This document shows, piece after piece, positions 35,844 through 45,606 of a DNA stretch of 64,000 bases. The notes under the pieces are model-generated. The model was given only the letters and a program-made list of their open reading frames with translations, ran no database searches and was not told the origin of the DNA. Both the position numbers and the translations under genes were made by a program. The DNA lies in contig WPIO01000002.1 in NCBI GenBank assembly GCA_009760855.2, forward strand, positions 13,441,001 through 13,505,000, given 5' to 3'. The stretch is from Cristatella mucedo. Taxonomy: Eukaryota > Bryozoa > Phylactolaemata > Cristatellidae. Numbering within the stretch: position 1 is the stretch's first letter; the number at the start of each line of letters is the position of its first letter.

Positions 35844-38800
35844 GGAGAGAAAGACAGCTAGACAGAACGAGAGGGTTAGCAGGCATGAAATAAAGTTGAC
35901 GGACTGAGAGTGGAAGAAAACAAAAAAGCAGGAAATCTCTTTATATACAACTCGAAGTGATGGCATTTCTGCATGCTGCCATGGTATATACAGCTGGACG
36001 TTTTGCACATTTCAGTCGTCCCAGCAACCTGATACCACTAGCAAGTATAAACTGTTAATGCCTGTCTCATTGTGCAAGCAATAATTTCTTGACATAGAAA
36101 TAGAGCAACGAGCAGCCGGCAGTCGAAGCAAGCTCCAGACACTTGGGTGACCACGTGATGACTCGAGACAGGCTCTCTACAGACTAAAAGCAACGCCCAC
36201 CTCAGGCCCTTATTAAAGGCTACTTGCGATACAGTCACACTAGTCGCTTCATTAGCAGCAGCATAGTATTTTCAGGCAATGTCTCATATCAACTGATGCC
36301 ATGTACACGAGTGCTGCAGACGATCAGGCCGAAACTTAAGTTCTGTACTGATAGCATCGATCTGATGATTTGGACGAATAGCAACAGTAGCCAGGAAAAG
36401 CTGCTGCTGTATGCCTTTTCTTTATTCTTTCTTAGTGACGTTCCTACAGGAGCCCGTCGACATCTGGCTGAGTATTTGGCTGCCGAACTGTCCGTCGACC
36501 TTATCCTATATAGTTTGGACTCCCTTTCGACAGTCAACAAACTGAGTTTAGAGGATATAGAGCAGCAGTCGGCTGCATGGTAACCACGTGACCTGACGTC
36601 AAGCGCGATATAGCCTACTGCAGGTGTTTTAAGCCACCACATACCTTAAAACGTAGCATATATACCTCAACAACTTGTCATCTGAAACGAATGGCCACCT
36701 GCTTCAAACGACGATCACTTCCTCGAGAGAAGGTTTAAACTGAGGGTGCTACTGCTATGTAAACTCTACCATTGGTTTGCCTGTTCGGTGCAGAGCGCTG
36801 TAGTCCTGTTTTTAACAGCAGAAGGGTTCGGGTGTCAGCCCACTGTAGCTTTTTCAACTAGCGATATGATAATCGCTATCGCAGATGCCAAAGAGAGCAC
36901 CCCCAGTGACCTGCTGATGGCGAGCTTAGCTCCCTCTCTCTCTCTCTCTCTCTCTCTCAGGCCTCATCTCCCCACTGAGCCACAGTCACATTACCAGCCA
37001 GCAGCAGCAGCAGCAGCTGCAGCAGCAGTGGTCGAACAGAAAGAAAGTTGTGCAGACTCCTCCAATCAGAAGAAATAGGCCACTGTTGATCATTTAGTCA
37101 TAAACTGCTGGACGTCCAGCAATGGCTTCGATCATTTGGTTGGAGTAGCCGTGAGCACTGTCTTCTGTTCGACGGAGGCTGCAAGTGGCTCTTGACGTGG
37201 CCAATCTTGCTGCACAGCTCCCATAGCAACAGCGCCCTACCTGGTTTGCTGACTGGGCAGTGTGAAAGTAGGATACACAGAACGACTTGGCTTGAAACAA
37301 CAAGGCCACTAAAGCTACTGGTTTAATGCAGCCTCACCCAAGGCAACAGGTGCACTGACCGTCAGAATGAGATTTGGAAAGTATAGCTGCTTGAGTATGA
37401 CCCATGAGCTCCCTTGAAAAAGCTACGGTGGTATGGGCCGCCGCCGGCAGTGGCTTGGACCTACTCGCTGGAGGGAGATTGCCTCCGGAAAGGCCTTTTT
37501 GGCCCTGCTATATGATTGGCCAGACAAGACAACCTCAAGGTTTGGCCCATCATTGGCTTAATCCTGGGTACCTCTCAGACTATCATTCCCTGGCAGGTTT
37601 ATGAGCCGTTATCAGGGTGGGTAGTGCAGCAGCTAGGTAACGACTGCAAGGATGCAACGCGAGAGAGCTCGGGGCTCGAGCCCCGGATGGAAAGCAGGGC
37701 ACGAGCTACCAGCTTTGACTGGCTGCTCGTGCAAGATTAGGGTTCGCGTCAACATTAAAAGACTCGCCGGCCCCTCAGCAAACCCCTGGCTTCACCCTGA
37801 TAGCAATGAAGCGAAGAGCCAATGGCAGCGACAGGGTTTCCTTCTGACGGAAAGCTGGCGCCTTGCGAATGTATCTCGGAGACACTAGCAGCCTAACAGA
37901 GCTACCTGCTTGGTCAGCAAGTCTCAGGGTGGCCACTTTTAACCGGACTGCTATTGCCAGACCTACGTCCATATGGGGCCAAGGAGATACACACTCTCTC
38001 TCGTGTTATTTTTCGTCTGAACTACTTATTGGCCTGAGTAAAAGAAGTTACAAGTAGCCTCTCGAGGAAGCTACAGCCACAGAGCAGCGTATGCTGCAAG
38101 TTACGGCAACTTTAGTACCGGCACGCTCTGCTTCTGCAGCCCAGTCGCGTCTACGGAGACATTGCCACAGCTTCACCAAACTTGGTGGCAGCAGGTTGCT
38201 TTTGTTAGTCTAGGCTCTAGGACCAGTAATCATTTGGTCATGCTTTCTTTACAGCACCTGTAAAGTGCCAAGAAAGAGATTTAACTTCTCTGAGGGGCTA
38301 TACGCACTTATTACTGTTATTATTATTATTACTTTAATTAATATTAGGCCGAAGGCTCTAGTATCTCCAACGTCGCTGCCTGACGACTCCAAGATGAAAG
38401 TAGCTTTGTAACACCTTCCACCCCTCCTGCACATGGAACCGACAAGGGAGTTCGGATGCACCTGCGCCTAGCCACTGCGAATTGCTAGCGAAAGGGTGGG
38501 TGAGCCATTTGCCGGGAACTGCATGGTGGATATCCATGCCTTTGCTAGGAATGAAGCAGTGAACGCGCGAGCGTGGGCGAGAGGCCTCGCAATGTAACAA
38601 CACTACCCCCCCCACGCCAGAGGGTGGGGTGAGGGACGACCGTCGCGATCACGTGACACAACAACGACTTTCGGTCTTGCCTGCCGCGCGGCACTTGGCG
38701 GGCTGCCGAGCCATCAGCAGGCCGCTAGCGCGCGCGCGCTCTCTCTCTCTTTGGGTGCAGCCTACGCACGCGCGCCACCAGCGCTCGCCGATAGCTCCCC

Positions 38801-39070
38801 CCGCGCCGCGCCACGCCGGCCAGGCCGTCCGCCGTAGCGACGCGCGAACCGCAGCGGCAGCCGCCGGATGCAAGCGGCAGCCGCTGTTGCGACGCGGCGG
38901 CGGCCGCCGCTGCCGTGGCGCAGGCGACGAACCTTGTCCGAGTCGAGCGACTGCATGAGCCGCAGTAGCTCTCCGTCGGCTATCGGGTCGCCGGTGCTCG
39001 TTCGGAACAGGCGACGAACGAGCGCGGACAGCTCTCCGAGGTCGATGACGCCGTCCCTGCGCGAGGCGAA
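33285..39070 (-). CDS. Naam: EF-hand-containing nicotinamidase (isochorismatase fold), at least six exons
   Basis: Nicotinamidase hydrolyses nicotinamide to nicotinate in NAD+ salvage. Exons in transcription order: (about 39052)-38933, 35169-35113, 34974-34732, 34547-34422, 34231-34063, 33439-33285. All junctions are GT-AG and in phase. The N-terminal part has two EF-hand-like units; the second loop, DSDKDGVLSKNE, has the canonical 12-residue spacing. The catalytic domain shows VVVDVQHDF (nucleophile-activating Asp), SLDWHPADH (metal ligands), LWPRHCVQG, DSYSAFWDNSKLS and VCGLAYDVCV (catalytic Cys). Invertebrate nicotinamidases such as fly Naam are known to carry an EF-hand N-terminal part. 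The 5' end is unresolved: the first visible exon has no Met, so an upstream exon must lie in or beyond the CpG island. No lesions are seen. The ending SSDQVKM-TGA could instead be a splice donor (CAG|gtaaaa). Confidence 0.92.
34063..34231 (-). CDS. Naam: Nicotinamidase exon, catalytic cysteine
   Basis: Acceptor cattttag| and donor G|gtaagt. It contains SDVDSYSAFWDNSKLSETGL and VYVCGLAYDVCV. The Cys of YDVCV is the catalytic nucleophile. Confidence 0.95.
34422..34547 (-). CDS. Naam: Nicotinamidase exon, WPRHCVQG motif
   Basis: Acceptor attcaagcag| and donor GTG|gtacgt, 42 codons. It reads KVYDKVTFDFNPPREQVLW followed by PRHCVQGSPGAELHKDLV. RHC supplies a metal-binding His in the family. Confidence 0.93.
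34732..34974 (-). CDS. Naam: Nicotinamidase exon, start of catalytic domain
   Basis: Acceptor cgttgcag| and donor AGT|gtaagg, 81 codons. It contains ALVVVDVQHDFIDGSLAL and YSLDWHPADHISFVDNV: the catalytic Asp and the D.H metal site. Confidence 0.95.
35113..35169 (-). CDS. Naam: Nicotinamidase exon, second EF-hand
   Basis: A 57-nt exon with acceptor cattttag| and donor AAG|gtgcgc. It reads DGVLSKNEFLHAWLHCFRK and completes the EF loop whose first four residues (DSDK) are in the preceding exon 3.76 kb away. Confidence 0.88.
35225..35318 (+). mobile_element. L2-like LINE/SINE tail copy
   Basis: ttgcagcaaatgtaaagcgc, then agagattaagttctctgagg, gcgctttatcaagtgcaata and an ATT run. It lies in the long nicotinamidase intron, opposite to the gene. 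Confidence 0.85.
35395..35870. repeat. (GA)n-rich microsatellite region
   Basis: Purine-rich DNA with long GA runs at about 35639-35740 and 35806-35850. The ORFs reading SLSLSL on the - strand are its translation. Confidence 0.95.
36274..36582 (+). CDS. Possible exon(s) of an unknown gene, low support
   Basis: A frame runs open from a ttttcag| acceptor at about 36274. A second strong acceptor (cgttcctacag|, near 36450) is followed by ARRHLAEYLAAELSVDLILY, SLDSLSTVNKLSLEDIEQQ, then a stop. The composition looks protein-like, but I recognise no family. It lies inside the nicotinamidase intron on the opposite strand. It could be chance. Confidence 0.25.
36600..38240. other. Nicotinamidase intron, nothing recognised
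   Basis: Contains a (CT)n run at 36937-36958 and a CAG-rich stretch near 37000-37030. No other repeats or coding signal. Confidence 0.4.
38248..38340 (+). mobile_element. L2-like LINE/SINE tail copy
   Basis: cagcacctgtaaagtgccaa, gaaagagatttaacttctct, gaggggctatacgcac, then an ATT run. Confidence 0.75.
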
Positions 39071-40260
39071 CGGCGGCGTCGCCCGGCGCTCGGCGATGGC
39101 CCCGCCGCCGCCGCGCGCCGCGGCGGACGGAGCGCTAACCCCGTCCCCTCGCCAGCCACCGCCTCCCCGGCCCGAGCCAGATCGCCCGGCGACGGGCGTC
39201 GTCCGTCGCGAAGACGGGCGACATCGCGGGCGGCCGAGCAGCTGGCGCGGCGGCGGCGGCGGCGCAGCTGTCGCTCACCCATTGGTATCGTACTGGCTGA
39301 ACACGGCCGAGAGCGCTTCGTGCGTGTCCGCTTGATCCGCCGGCGGCTGCTTATCGGCGGCGGCGGCGATCTGGTATTGGCCCGGCAGGCTTCGCGACGC
39401 TCGAACGTTGGCCATATACCGCGGACGACAGTCGCATCACGAGCTCGGCTAGTACCGGGTGCCCCCGGGATCGCGAACCGAAGGCCTCGGCTGTACCTAG
39501 GGGCGGTCTTTAGACGGCGGAAGTAGTTGACTGACGCGCGCACGGGCGGAGCAGCACAGCGTCGCTGACTGGCCGGCGCCGCTGGTGAGACGGCGCCGCC
39601 CTGGACGCTCGGCGACTCGGGCGCCGCCGCCGAAGCTCAGCGGTTGCGGGTGCGCGCGCGGACCAGCCATTTTCGCCTGCGAAGGAGCTCGCGAAGCTGC
39701 GGCGTACGGCGGCGAGAGCGGCGCGCCGGCGGCAGCGGCGGCTGCCCGCGGCAGCGGCGGCGGAGTTCGTCCGGGGCCCCTGCGCCGGCGCGGACGGCGG
39801 CAGTCCGTCGCAGCTGCCCCGGCGTCCCGCTATCGATCGAACCAGCTGAAAGGCGGCGCGCACGCGCGCGCGCTCAAGCGGGCGGCAAGTCCTGACTCCG
39901 CGCCGGAGCGGCAGCCCGTCCGCGGTCGCCCGCCGCAACGCCCCCGCGCGCGCGCGCGGACGCCGCTCGCGACGCTGTCCACTCGCTGCGGCCGAAGGAT
40001 GGCGAAGGCGCGCTGCGAGTCTCGGCCAGAAGCGGGAGATAATGCTGCTAATGCTGCAGCTACCTGCAGGTCGTCCAGTCATCGACTACGAAGCCGAGGC
40101 TGGAAATGGAGTTTCAGCCCGATTAGCTGCCGCGCTCCAATAAACGTAATTAGACCGTCGACGTCGGCCGCCTACCTGCTAAGACCCGGCAACGAGGCGG
40201 CGGAATAAAATGGCGTCGTCAACGTTTCGTTATCGGCGAACTCTGGGAAGCCGCTGAAAA
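38610..40260. promoter_or_regulatory. CpG island over the 5' part of the nicotinamidase gene
   Basis: About 1.65 kb of very GC- and CpG-rich sequence with many CGG/GCC runs. It contains the first visible nicotinamidase exon, so it is the likely promoter region. The long ORFs it carries on both strands (up to about 200 codons, rich in R, A, P and G) are what stop-poor GC-rich DNA gives by chance. Confidence 0.7.
38933..39052 (-). CDS. Naam: Nicotinamidase EF-hand exon (5' boundary uncertain)
   Basis: Reads DGVIDLGELSALVRRLF, then DGELLRLMQSLDSDK, and ends at AAG|gttcgt. The first EF loop is cut at its start. A cgcgcag| acceptor just before GAC-GGC would put that intron inside the loop, as in the second EF-hand. 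The frame is open upstream to 39274 but contains no Met. It lies inside a CpG island. Confidence 0.75.
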
Positions 40261-40639
40261 TTCTATTGCTTGTCGCTGGAATCTGTCTAGCGGCGGCTAA
40301 GATTTACGAAGAGCTTCGCGCTCACGCTGCCTAGCCCGACGAGAAGTGGAGAGAGCAGGCCAAAACTTGCCAGGATGGCAATTTCTAAGGTTTTCTAAAC
40401 AGTCAACATTTTCCGACACCAACTAATTAAGCCAACGTGCTAATCTGCAATGCAATAGCGAAAGGTTGTATCATTGACCTACCAAGATTCTTCGAAAATA
40501 AATACAAAAGAAACAGTAATAACTATAGGATCTTTTGCCTGAGCGCTAAGAGAACTAAGCCCTGCGAAGATACAATACTTTTCGCACCCAGAAAAAAAAT
40601 TGTTAGCGATGCAAACATGCATAGAAACAGCAAACGTAG

Positions 40640-41095
40640 AGAAAGGAACGACAATTCACGCGGAAGAAGCCTTCGCTGTAAGGAGTATGTAGGTAGTTTA
40701 GCTTCACTTGAGGTTTCATCCAGTTAGGAATAGTCACGATAACAGGCGGTAATGCGTTCCAGGCTTTGGATGCGTAGGAAGCGAGAAATAACTGGGCTCT
40801 ATGGAAACCTGCGCTTCTAAGCCGGTAAGCCGCAGTAGTAACGGTAGCAATAGTAGTAGCCGAGCCATAACAGTGGCGACAGACAAAGTCGATTCGTTGG
40901 TTGACGGAGATTACCGAGTGAGCAATAAAAGTGATCCACGGATTAGAATTAGTAGAGAGCCGAGGGCACAGGCTGCACATTGGCTGCACAGCTACAAAGA
41001 CCTGCTGTCGAGCCGCCTGAAAGATGACCGAGACTTTGAAATGAAAGAGACTTGCAGACTTCGAAGCTACAGTGGCCTGTTCTGCTCCTAAAGCT
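40640..41095 (-). mobile_element. LINE C-terminal fragment, reverse orientation
   Basis: A frame in reverse reads SVNQRIDF, then YASKAWNALPPVIVTIPNWM and KLNYLH, resembling the LPVNQRIDF and (P)KAWN(S/A)LP...K.KL segments at the end of L2/CR1-type polyproteins. It is more diverged than the other copies. Confidence 0.55.
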
Positions 41096-41157
41096 GATTG
41101 GAATCCATATGCGGTCGGAGTATTGCTATGTCCATCCGCGTCTAATTTTATTAATCT

Positions 41158-42465
41158 CGCCTGAACGTCACTGGCACTACTCTGCAATGGTTCAGGTCCT
41201 ATCGCAGTGGGAAACTCCAGAGTATTGATACGAATGGACAAAGATTGTCCAAGGAACCTCTGAAATATGGCGTGCCTCAGGGCTCAGTGCTTGGTCCGGT
41301 TCTTGTCATGGTTTATACTCTTCCTCTTGCAGATGTGATCGCCAAGCACAATCTTGGCTTTTACTTCTATGCCGATGGCACACAGCAATAGATATGCTTC
41401 GATAGCTTCCAGCCTTCGAACACGTCAAACTCGCTCAGCTCCTCCTTGCTTTGCTGCATGCATTGCTGACATCGACATGCGGATAGCAGCAAAATTTCTC
41501 AAACCGAATGACGATAAAACCAACTTACCAGTAATGGAAAAACCATGCGTGATTCAGAAATTGGAAAGGCTAATGCTCAAAATCGGCTCTGCCAGCATGT
41601 CTCCTGTTGAATCGGCAAGAAATCTGGATATCAAGCTCCAAAGTGACCTTTCGTTAGACGACCACATCAGCTCCACAGTCAAGTCTACCTACTTTCATCG
41701 ACATAAAATGAGTAAAATTCGGACTTGTTTAGGCAGTGATGCCATATCTAAATTGTTCCATGCATTTGTGACATCGCGTCCTGACTTCTGTAACTTGCTA
41801 CTAGCTGGTCTACCAGCCTATGCAATCTGGCGCTCACAGCTGGTGCACAATCTGTAGCTAGGCTTGTCTGTCGTGAGCGTAGCTGTTGCCATGTCACACC
41901 ACTTGTTGCCAACCTGCACTGGCTACCAGCTAAGCAACGCATCGAGTTCAAGGTTTTGTCACTCACTTTTTGGTCGCTAGATTCTTCTGGTTCCAGCCTA
42001 CCTATCGGATCTACTCCCCCACCAGGCTAAGAAATGTACCACTTGCTTATCGGAATCTAACTGTTTACCAAAATCTCGTATAAATCTTAAATCTTATGGA
42101 TACCGTGCCTTTAGTTCCCATGCTCCCAAAACCTGGAACTCACTCCCAACCTGCGTCATCACATCTCCTGACTTTTCCACATCTAAAAAGAAACTAAAAT
42201 GCATCTATTTATCATAGCATTTAGTGTTTCCCGTGATTCGTCCTAATATGTGCTTATGCGTGGTGACACTATACATACTGTCACTAACCATATTTACATG
42301 CTGACCCTGCGCATGCAATCATCAACCACGTTATTCTTGTTGCTTATTGAGCACGCTACTACTAACCATTCGATCGCGCTTCCTTGGCGGCAAATGTAAA
42401 ATGCCCAGAAAGAGATGGACTCTTCTGAGTTTGCTATATCAAACGTATTATCATCATTATAAACA
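41158..42465 (+). mobile_element. L2-like LINE, reverse transcriptase through 3' tail
   Basis: Reads LQWFRSY, then GVPQGSVLGPVL and FYFYADGTQQ, where the catalytic YADD has become YADG. A frameshift leads to QSDLSLDDHI, FVTSRPDFCNLLLAGLP, LHWLPAKQRIEF and later WNSLP-type codons. The 3' UTR ends with aaatgtaaaatgcccagaaa and an ATT/ATC run. Dead, 5'-truncated. Same family as the copy at 27 kb. Confidence 0.88.
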
Positions 42466-42584
42466 GGGTCTTTTTGAAATCAAGAAGGTCAGATGATGAT
42501 GGCGGCAGATAAGACAATTGTGCGCCAATTCTCAAGCAAAGACAAGGTACGTATGAATAGGATAACAAAAGCATATACATAAAA

Positions 42585-42740
42585 AAGTATAACTCATTTG
42601 TACAGGGCCTTAAGCGAACTTAATATTTATCCAGGCACTTCAGATATGCCGCAGTGCTCCAGACAGCGACCTCGGTCGTCAGGTTCATTCTCTTTGATTT
42701 CGGTCATTAAAAGTGCACTTTAACTGCTGGGCCAAGGGCC
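42585..42740 (-). repeat. SINE family A copy, diverged
   Basis: In reverse: tggcccagcagttaaagtgc (A box), a decayed B-box zone with gcactgcggcatatctgaag, then ggcctgtacaaatgag. The hairpin tail is decayed. Confidence 0.55.
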
Positions 42741-43015
42741 ATGACCGAGCAAGTAAATTCATGCCAGGGCGGCATGGATTAACTTGCTCGGCATTTAGCG
42801 TCTCAGTGGAGACTTTCAATAACAACAACTTTGACACCAACGACACACCCAGTGCCAGATCCACGTCCATCCAGATCCGCTCTGTTTGTGTTAGTCCACC
42901 TCGCGAGTCGGACGAAGAGTCGGAGTACGTATAGCGGAGATGTCGCACAGCTCCCGCGGCGTACTCCCGCAAAATATAGGGTGAGATAACTTTAAGACAT
43001 TTTCGCAGGTACGCG

Positions 43016-43052
43016 AGGCAGGGCAGGGCAGGGCAGGGCAGGGCAGGGCAGA
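43016..43052. repeat. (GGGCA)n pentamer array
   Basis: About seven tandem units at the edge of a CpG-rich patch. Confidence 0.95.
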
Positions 43053-43340
43053 GGGGCGTCCCACGAAAGTGTGGAGCGAGACCGCCGCCTATTTGATTTA
43101 ATGGACGAGCATGCGGCGGCGGCGGCGAGCTTGAGGCGCAGAGACGCAGCTGCTACGACTCGCACCGCTTTCCCGCCGTACGTAGCTAGCGCACTAGCTA
43201 GCGTCGGTGCGTAGCTCTACGGTGGATGGGTGCATATTGAGAGCAGGCAGCAAAGTCCGGCGCCAGCGATTCTGAGCGTCCCGCTGAGCTGCGGGTGCAG
43301 CGGATTACCACAAGGCGCCGAAATGCACTCTAAACAAGCA
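43040..43340. promoter_or_regulatory. Small CpG-rich patch
   Basis: A GC-rich segment with GCGGCGGCGGCG, directly after a GGGCA pentamer array. It may be a promoter, but no adjoining gene could be identified. Confidence 0.35.
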
Positions 43341-43522
43341 AAATCTGATGGGAAATCAGTGGGACGAAGCTCGAACATCGACGAATATATTTATTACGCT
43401 CTTGCTAAAGTTTACCCACACAATTTCTCGCTCTTTCACTCTCGTGCCTTTTCTCATTCAAACGGAATACGAAGACGCTGGCCACTTTCAAAATCACCAC
43501 AAATCCACAAGAAGTAGGCAAA

Positions 43523-44005
43523 TTAATAGTAATAATAATAACACTTAATAAAGCGCCATCAGATAACTCAATCTCTATCTGGGCACTTTACGTTTGCTAT
43601 AAAGGAAGCACGATCGAATGGTTAGTGGTAGCACGCTCAATGCACAACAAGAGCAACATGGTTAGGGGTGGCATGCACAGGGTCAGCATGATAGTATGGT
43701 TAGTGGCAGCATGGACAGTGGCGGCACGCATAAGCACATAAAAGACGAATAACAGAGACCCACTAAATGCTGTCATTAATAGATGTGTTTTGAGTTTTTA
43801 AATGTGGTCAAGTCAGGAGAGGTTGCGACGCAAGACGGGAGGGAGTTCCAGGCTTTGAGAGCATACGAACTAAAGGCATGGCCTTTAAAAGATTTAAAGT
43901 TTGTAGGAGGTATAATTTGACAATTAGATTCCGAAAAGCGAATGGTACAATGCTTACCCTGGTGGGGCAGTAGATCACTTTGAAGCTCTAACGTGGATTG
44001 CTTAT
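43523..44005 (-). mobile_element. L2-like LINE, C-terminus and 3' end
   Basis: In reverse: SDLLPHQGKHCTIRFSES, SYALKAWNSLPSCVATSPDL, a 3' UTR with gcatgcaccgtg-like units, and the tail ending in ATT units. The frame resembles the 27-kb copy (LPHQAKHCTTCFSES). Confidence 0.85.
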
Positions 44006-44363
44006 TAAAATAATCTATCGTCCAAGTATATCCACTGCATTTCTTGACAGTGCGAGCGAGCGTTCTCATGCAGTCCTCTGCAGTCTCTCGTGCAGCTGCT
44101 ATGACCGCGCGACCCTCACTAGTTCGGGTGGCGGCGCCGCGCGTGCACGGTGTGCATGCGTTGTGTTACGATCTGAAGTCGCAGCACGCTAATGGTCAAG
44201 GTACAGCACTCGATATTCTGCACGCAGCGCTACTAACAGCAATAGATTAAAAAAAGGGGGAAAGATAGCCTTACAATATGGCTGATACGACAAGTGACTT
44301 CCAACAGACTAGTTTTCAGCAGCTCACGCTAAGCGCTAAGACTTACCGCCCGGCTAACCGTTA

Positions 44364-44625
44364 CTCCTTGATGTAAGACAAATGCAAGCCTGACGAAATG
44401 GTGCCGCGAATAATTTTACTCGACGAAACGTTCCGTAACAAATCCGCACGCCTACGCAGGTCTCGAAGGTATTTCACACCTATTTCGGGGGCCCCCCAAT
44501 CGGGCCTTCGCGCTATAGCAACTAACTTTAGCACTCTTGCCTCCGACTTTATATATACTTTATACCGGCCGTCAATGCACATCAAAGTGCCAGGCCATGA
44601 ATACACATCGTAGGATAGTCGACCA
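44364..44625 (-). CDS. Possible terminal exon of an unknown gene
   Basis: In reverse it reads SWPGTLMCIDGRYKVYIKSE, RPDWGAPEIGVKYLRDLRRR, ending GLHLSYIKE and a stop. The composition is protein-like, but no family is recognised and no convincing acceptor was found. Confidence 0.25.
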
Positions 44626-44639
44626 AATCATCAAAGGCT

Positions 44640-44885
44640 ATATATATAGTTCAGCGGCTCGCCGTGAAGAAGATACCAAAGAGCCGTGAAGTGACCATGA
44701 ACATGAACATCAAACCAAACAAGACAGTTTGTTTGCTGCAGTTGTTGCCCACGCATTGTATAATAGCCAGGTTGTAGGTCATTCAATAATCTCGTCCATG
44801 CGTCATCATAAATCGCGCTGCTTATGAGCCTCGAATTATCGAGGGATTTTTCATAAGCTGTCCTCTTTGTAAATTGGTCGGCCAA
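44640..44885 (-). CDS. Possible exon of an unknown gene
   Basis: In reverse an open frame reads YEKSLDNSRLISSAIYDDAW then LLNDLQPGYYTMRGQQLQQ. It might belong with the neighbouring - strand segments. Splice sites are weak and no family is recognised. Confidence 0.2.
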
Positions 44886-44937
44886 GCTCACAGTTCACTA
44901 TCAAGGTTCAGCTGTCAAGCTCATATTTCAGAATCAC

Positions 44938-45090
44938 GGTTGCCCCTGGGTCTTTCCCTAAGAGGTCAGTTGCTCGCTCTTCCAGGTCGCGGGTTCGAGT
45001 CTTGCAGCAAATGTAAAGTGCCACGAAAGAGATTGAGTTCTCTGAGGGCGCCATATCAAATGTATTATTTTAATTATTACTATTATGGGC
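44938..45090 (+). repeat. tRNA-headed SINE with L2-type tail
   Basis: Head cctgggtctttccctaagag, B-box gcgggttcgagtc, then gcagcaaatgtaaagtgcca, agagattgagttctctgagg and gcgccatatcaaatgtatta. This copy shows the tRNA head and the LINE tail joined end to end. Confidence 0.85.
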
Positions 45091-45180
45091 GATCCTTTAT
45101 TATTCGCTGTGAGCGTTGGTGATATCCGTTAAGGCTCTCTTACCATTATACAAATGAGGCTATTAAATCAGCTAACGGGG
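45087..45180 (+). repeat. SINE family B, 3' half
   Basis: gggcgatcctttattattcg ... atgaggctattaaatcagct. It directly follows the family A copy. Either the A copy inserted into a B copy or B was truncated on insertion. Confidence 0.7.
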
Positions 45181-45189
45181 TACTGCAAT

Positions 45190-45529
45190 ACACCATCCTT
45201 TATAAACACGTGTCCACCCTCGGCCATTGGGGTTGCTCGCAGATTCGCAGTGCCTGTGACGGCATCAATTAACCTTTCAGCTTCCGGATTTATTCTGGGT
45301 TGCTGATGGGTGCTTGGAATCGGCGTCGTGCTGCAACTGAGACATTCTCCTGGAGCTAGTTGCATCGTTATGCCGCTATCTGATTTTAGTCGCGATTCGA
45401 GTAGTAGATGCTTGAAAACCTGCAGTGTGGATCTCGGTATCAGCCGGTTGTAACTGCAGTTGGGCAATGCTATCAAGATGGCCGTCTCCGTCACGTACCG
45501 GTTCTCATGGCGCACCTTCGATTTCCCTA
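45190..45529 (-). CDS. Possible exon of an unknown gene
   Basis: In reverse, acceptor attccgcttag| leads into KVRHENRYVTETAILIALPN, an open frame of 110 codons running on through LAPGECLSCS and RINPEAERLIDAVTGTANLR to a possible donor CA|gtaccc near 45190. It looks coding, but I do not recognise it. If the - strand reading of the next block (45745-45815) is real, the two join in phase. Confidence 0.35.
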
Positions 45530-45606
45530 AGCGGAATTAATGCAACCGCACGCAGAGAAGAAAAAAAATATAGAACATACAGACAAAATGATAGCTCTGC
45601 TGACTA

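Noticed and set aside
35371-36008. Serine-leucine-rich - strand ORFs
   Set aside because: Translation of the GA microsatellite.
38629-40208. ORFs of 100-207 codons on both strands, rich in R, A, P and G
   Set aside because: Stop codons are rare in CpG-rich DNA. The ORFs overlap each other and none has family motifs. Only the short EF-hand stretch in another frame is real.
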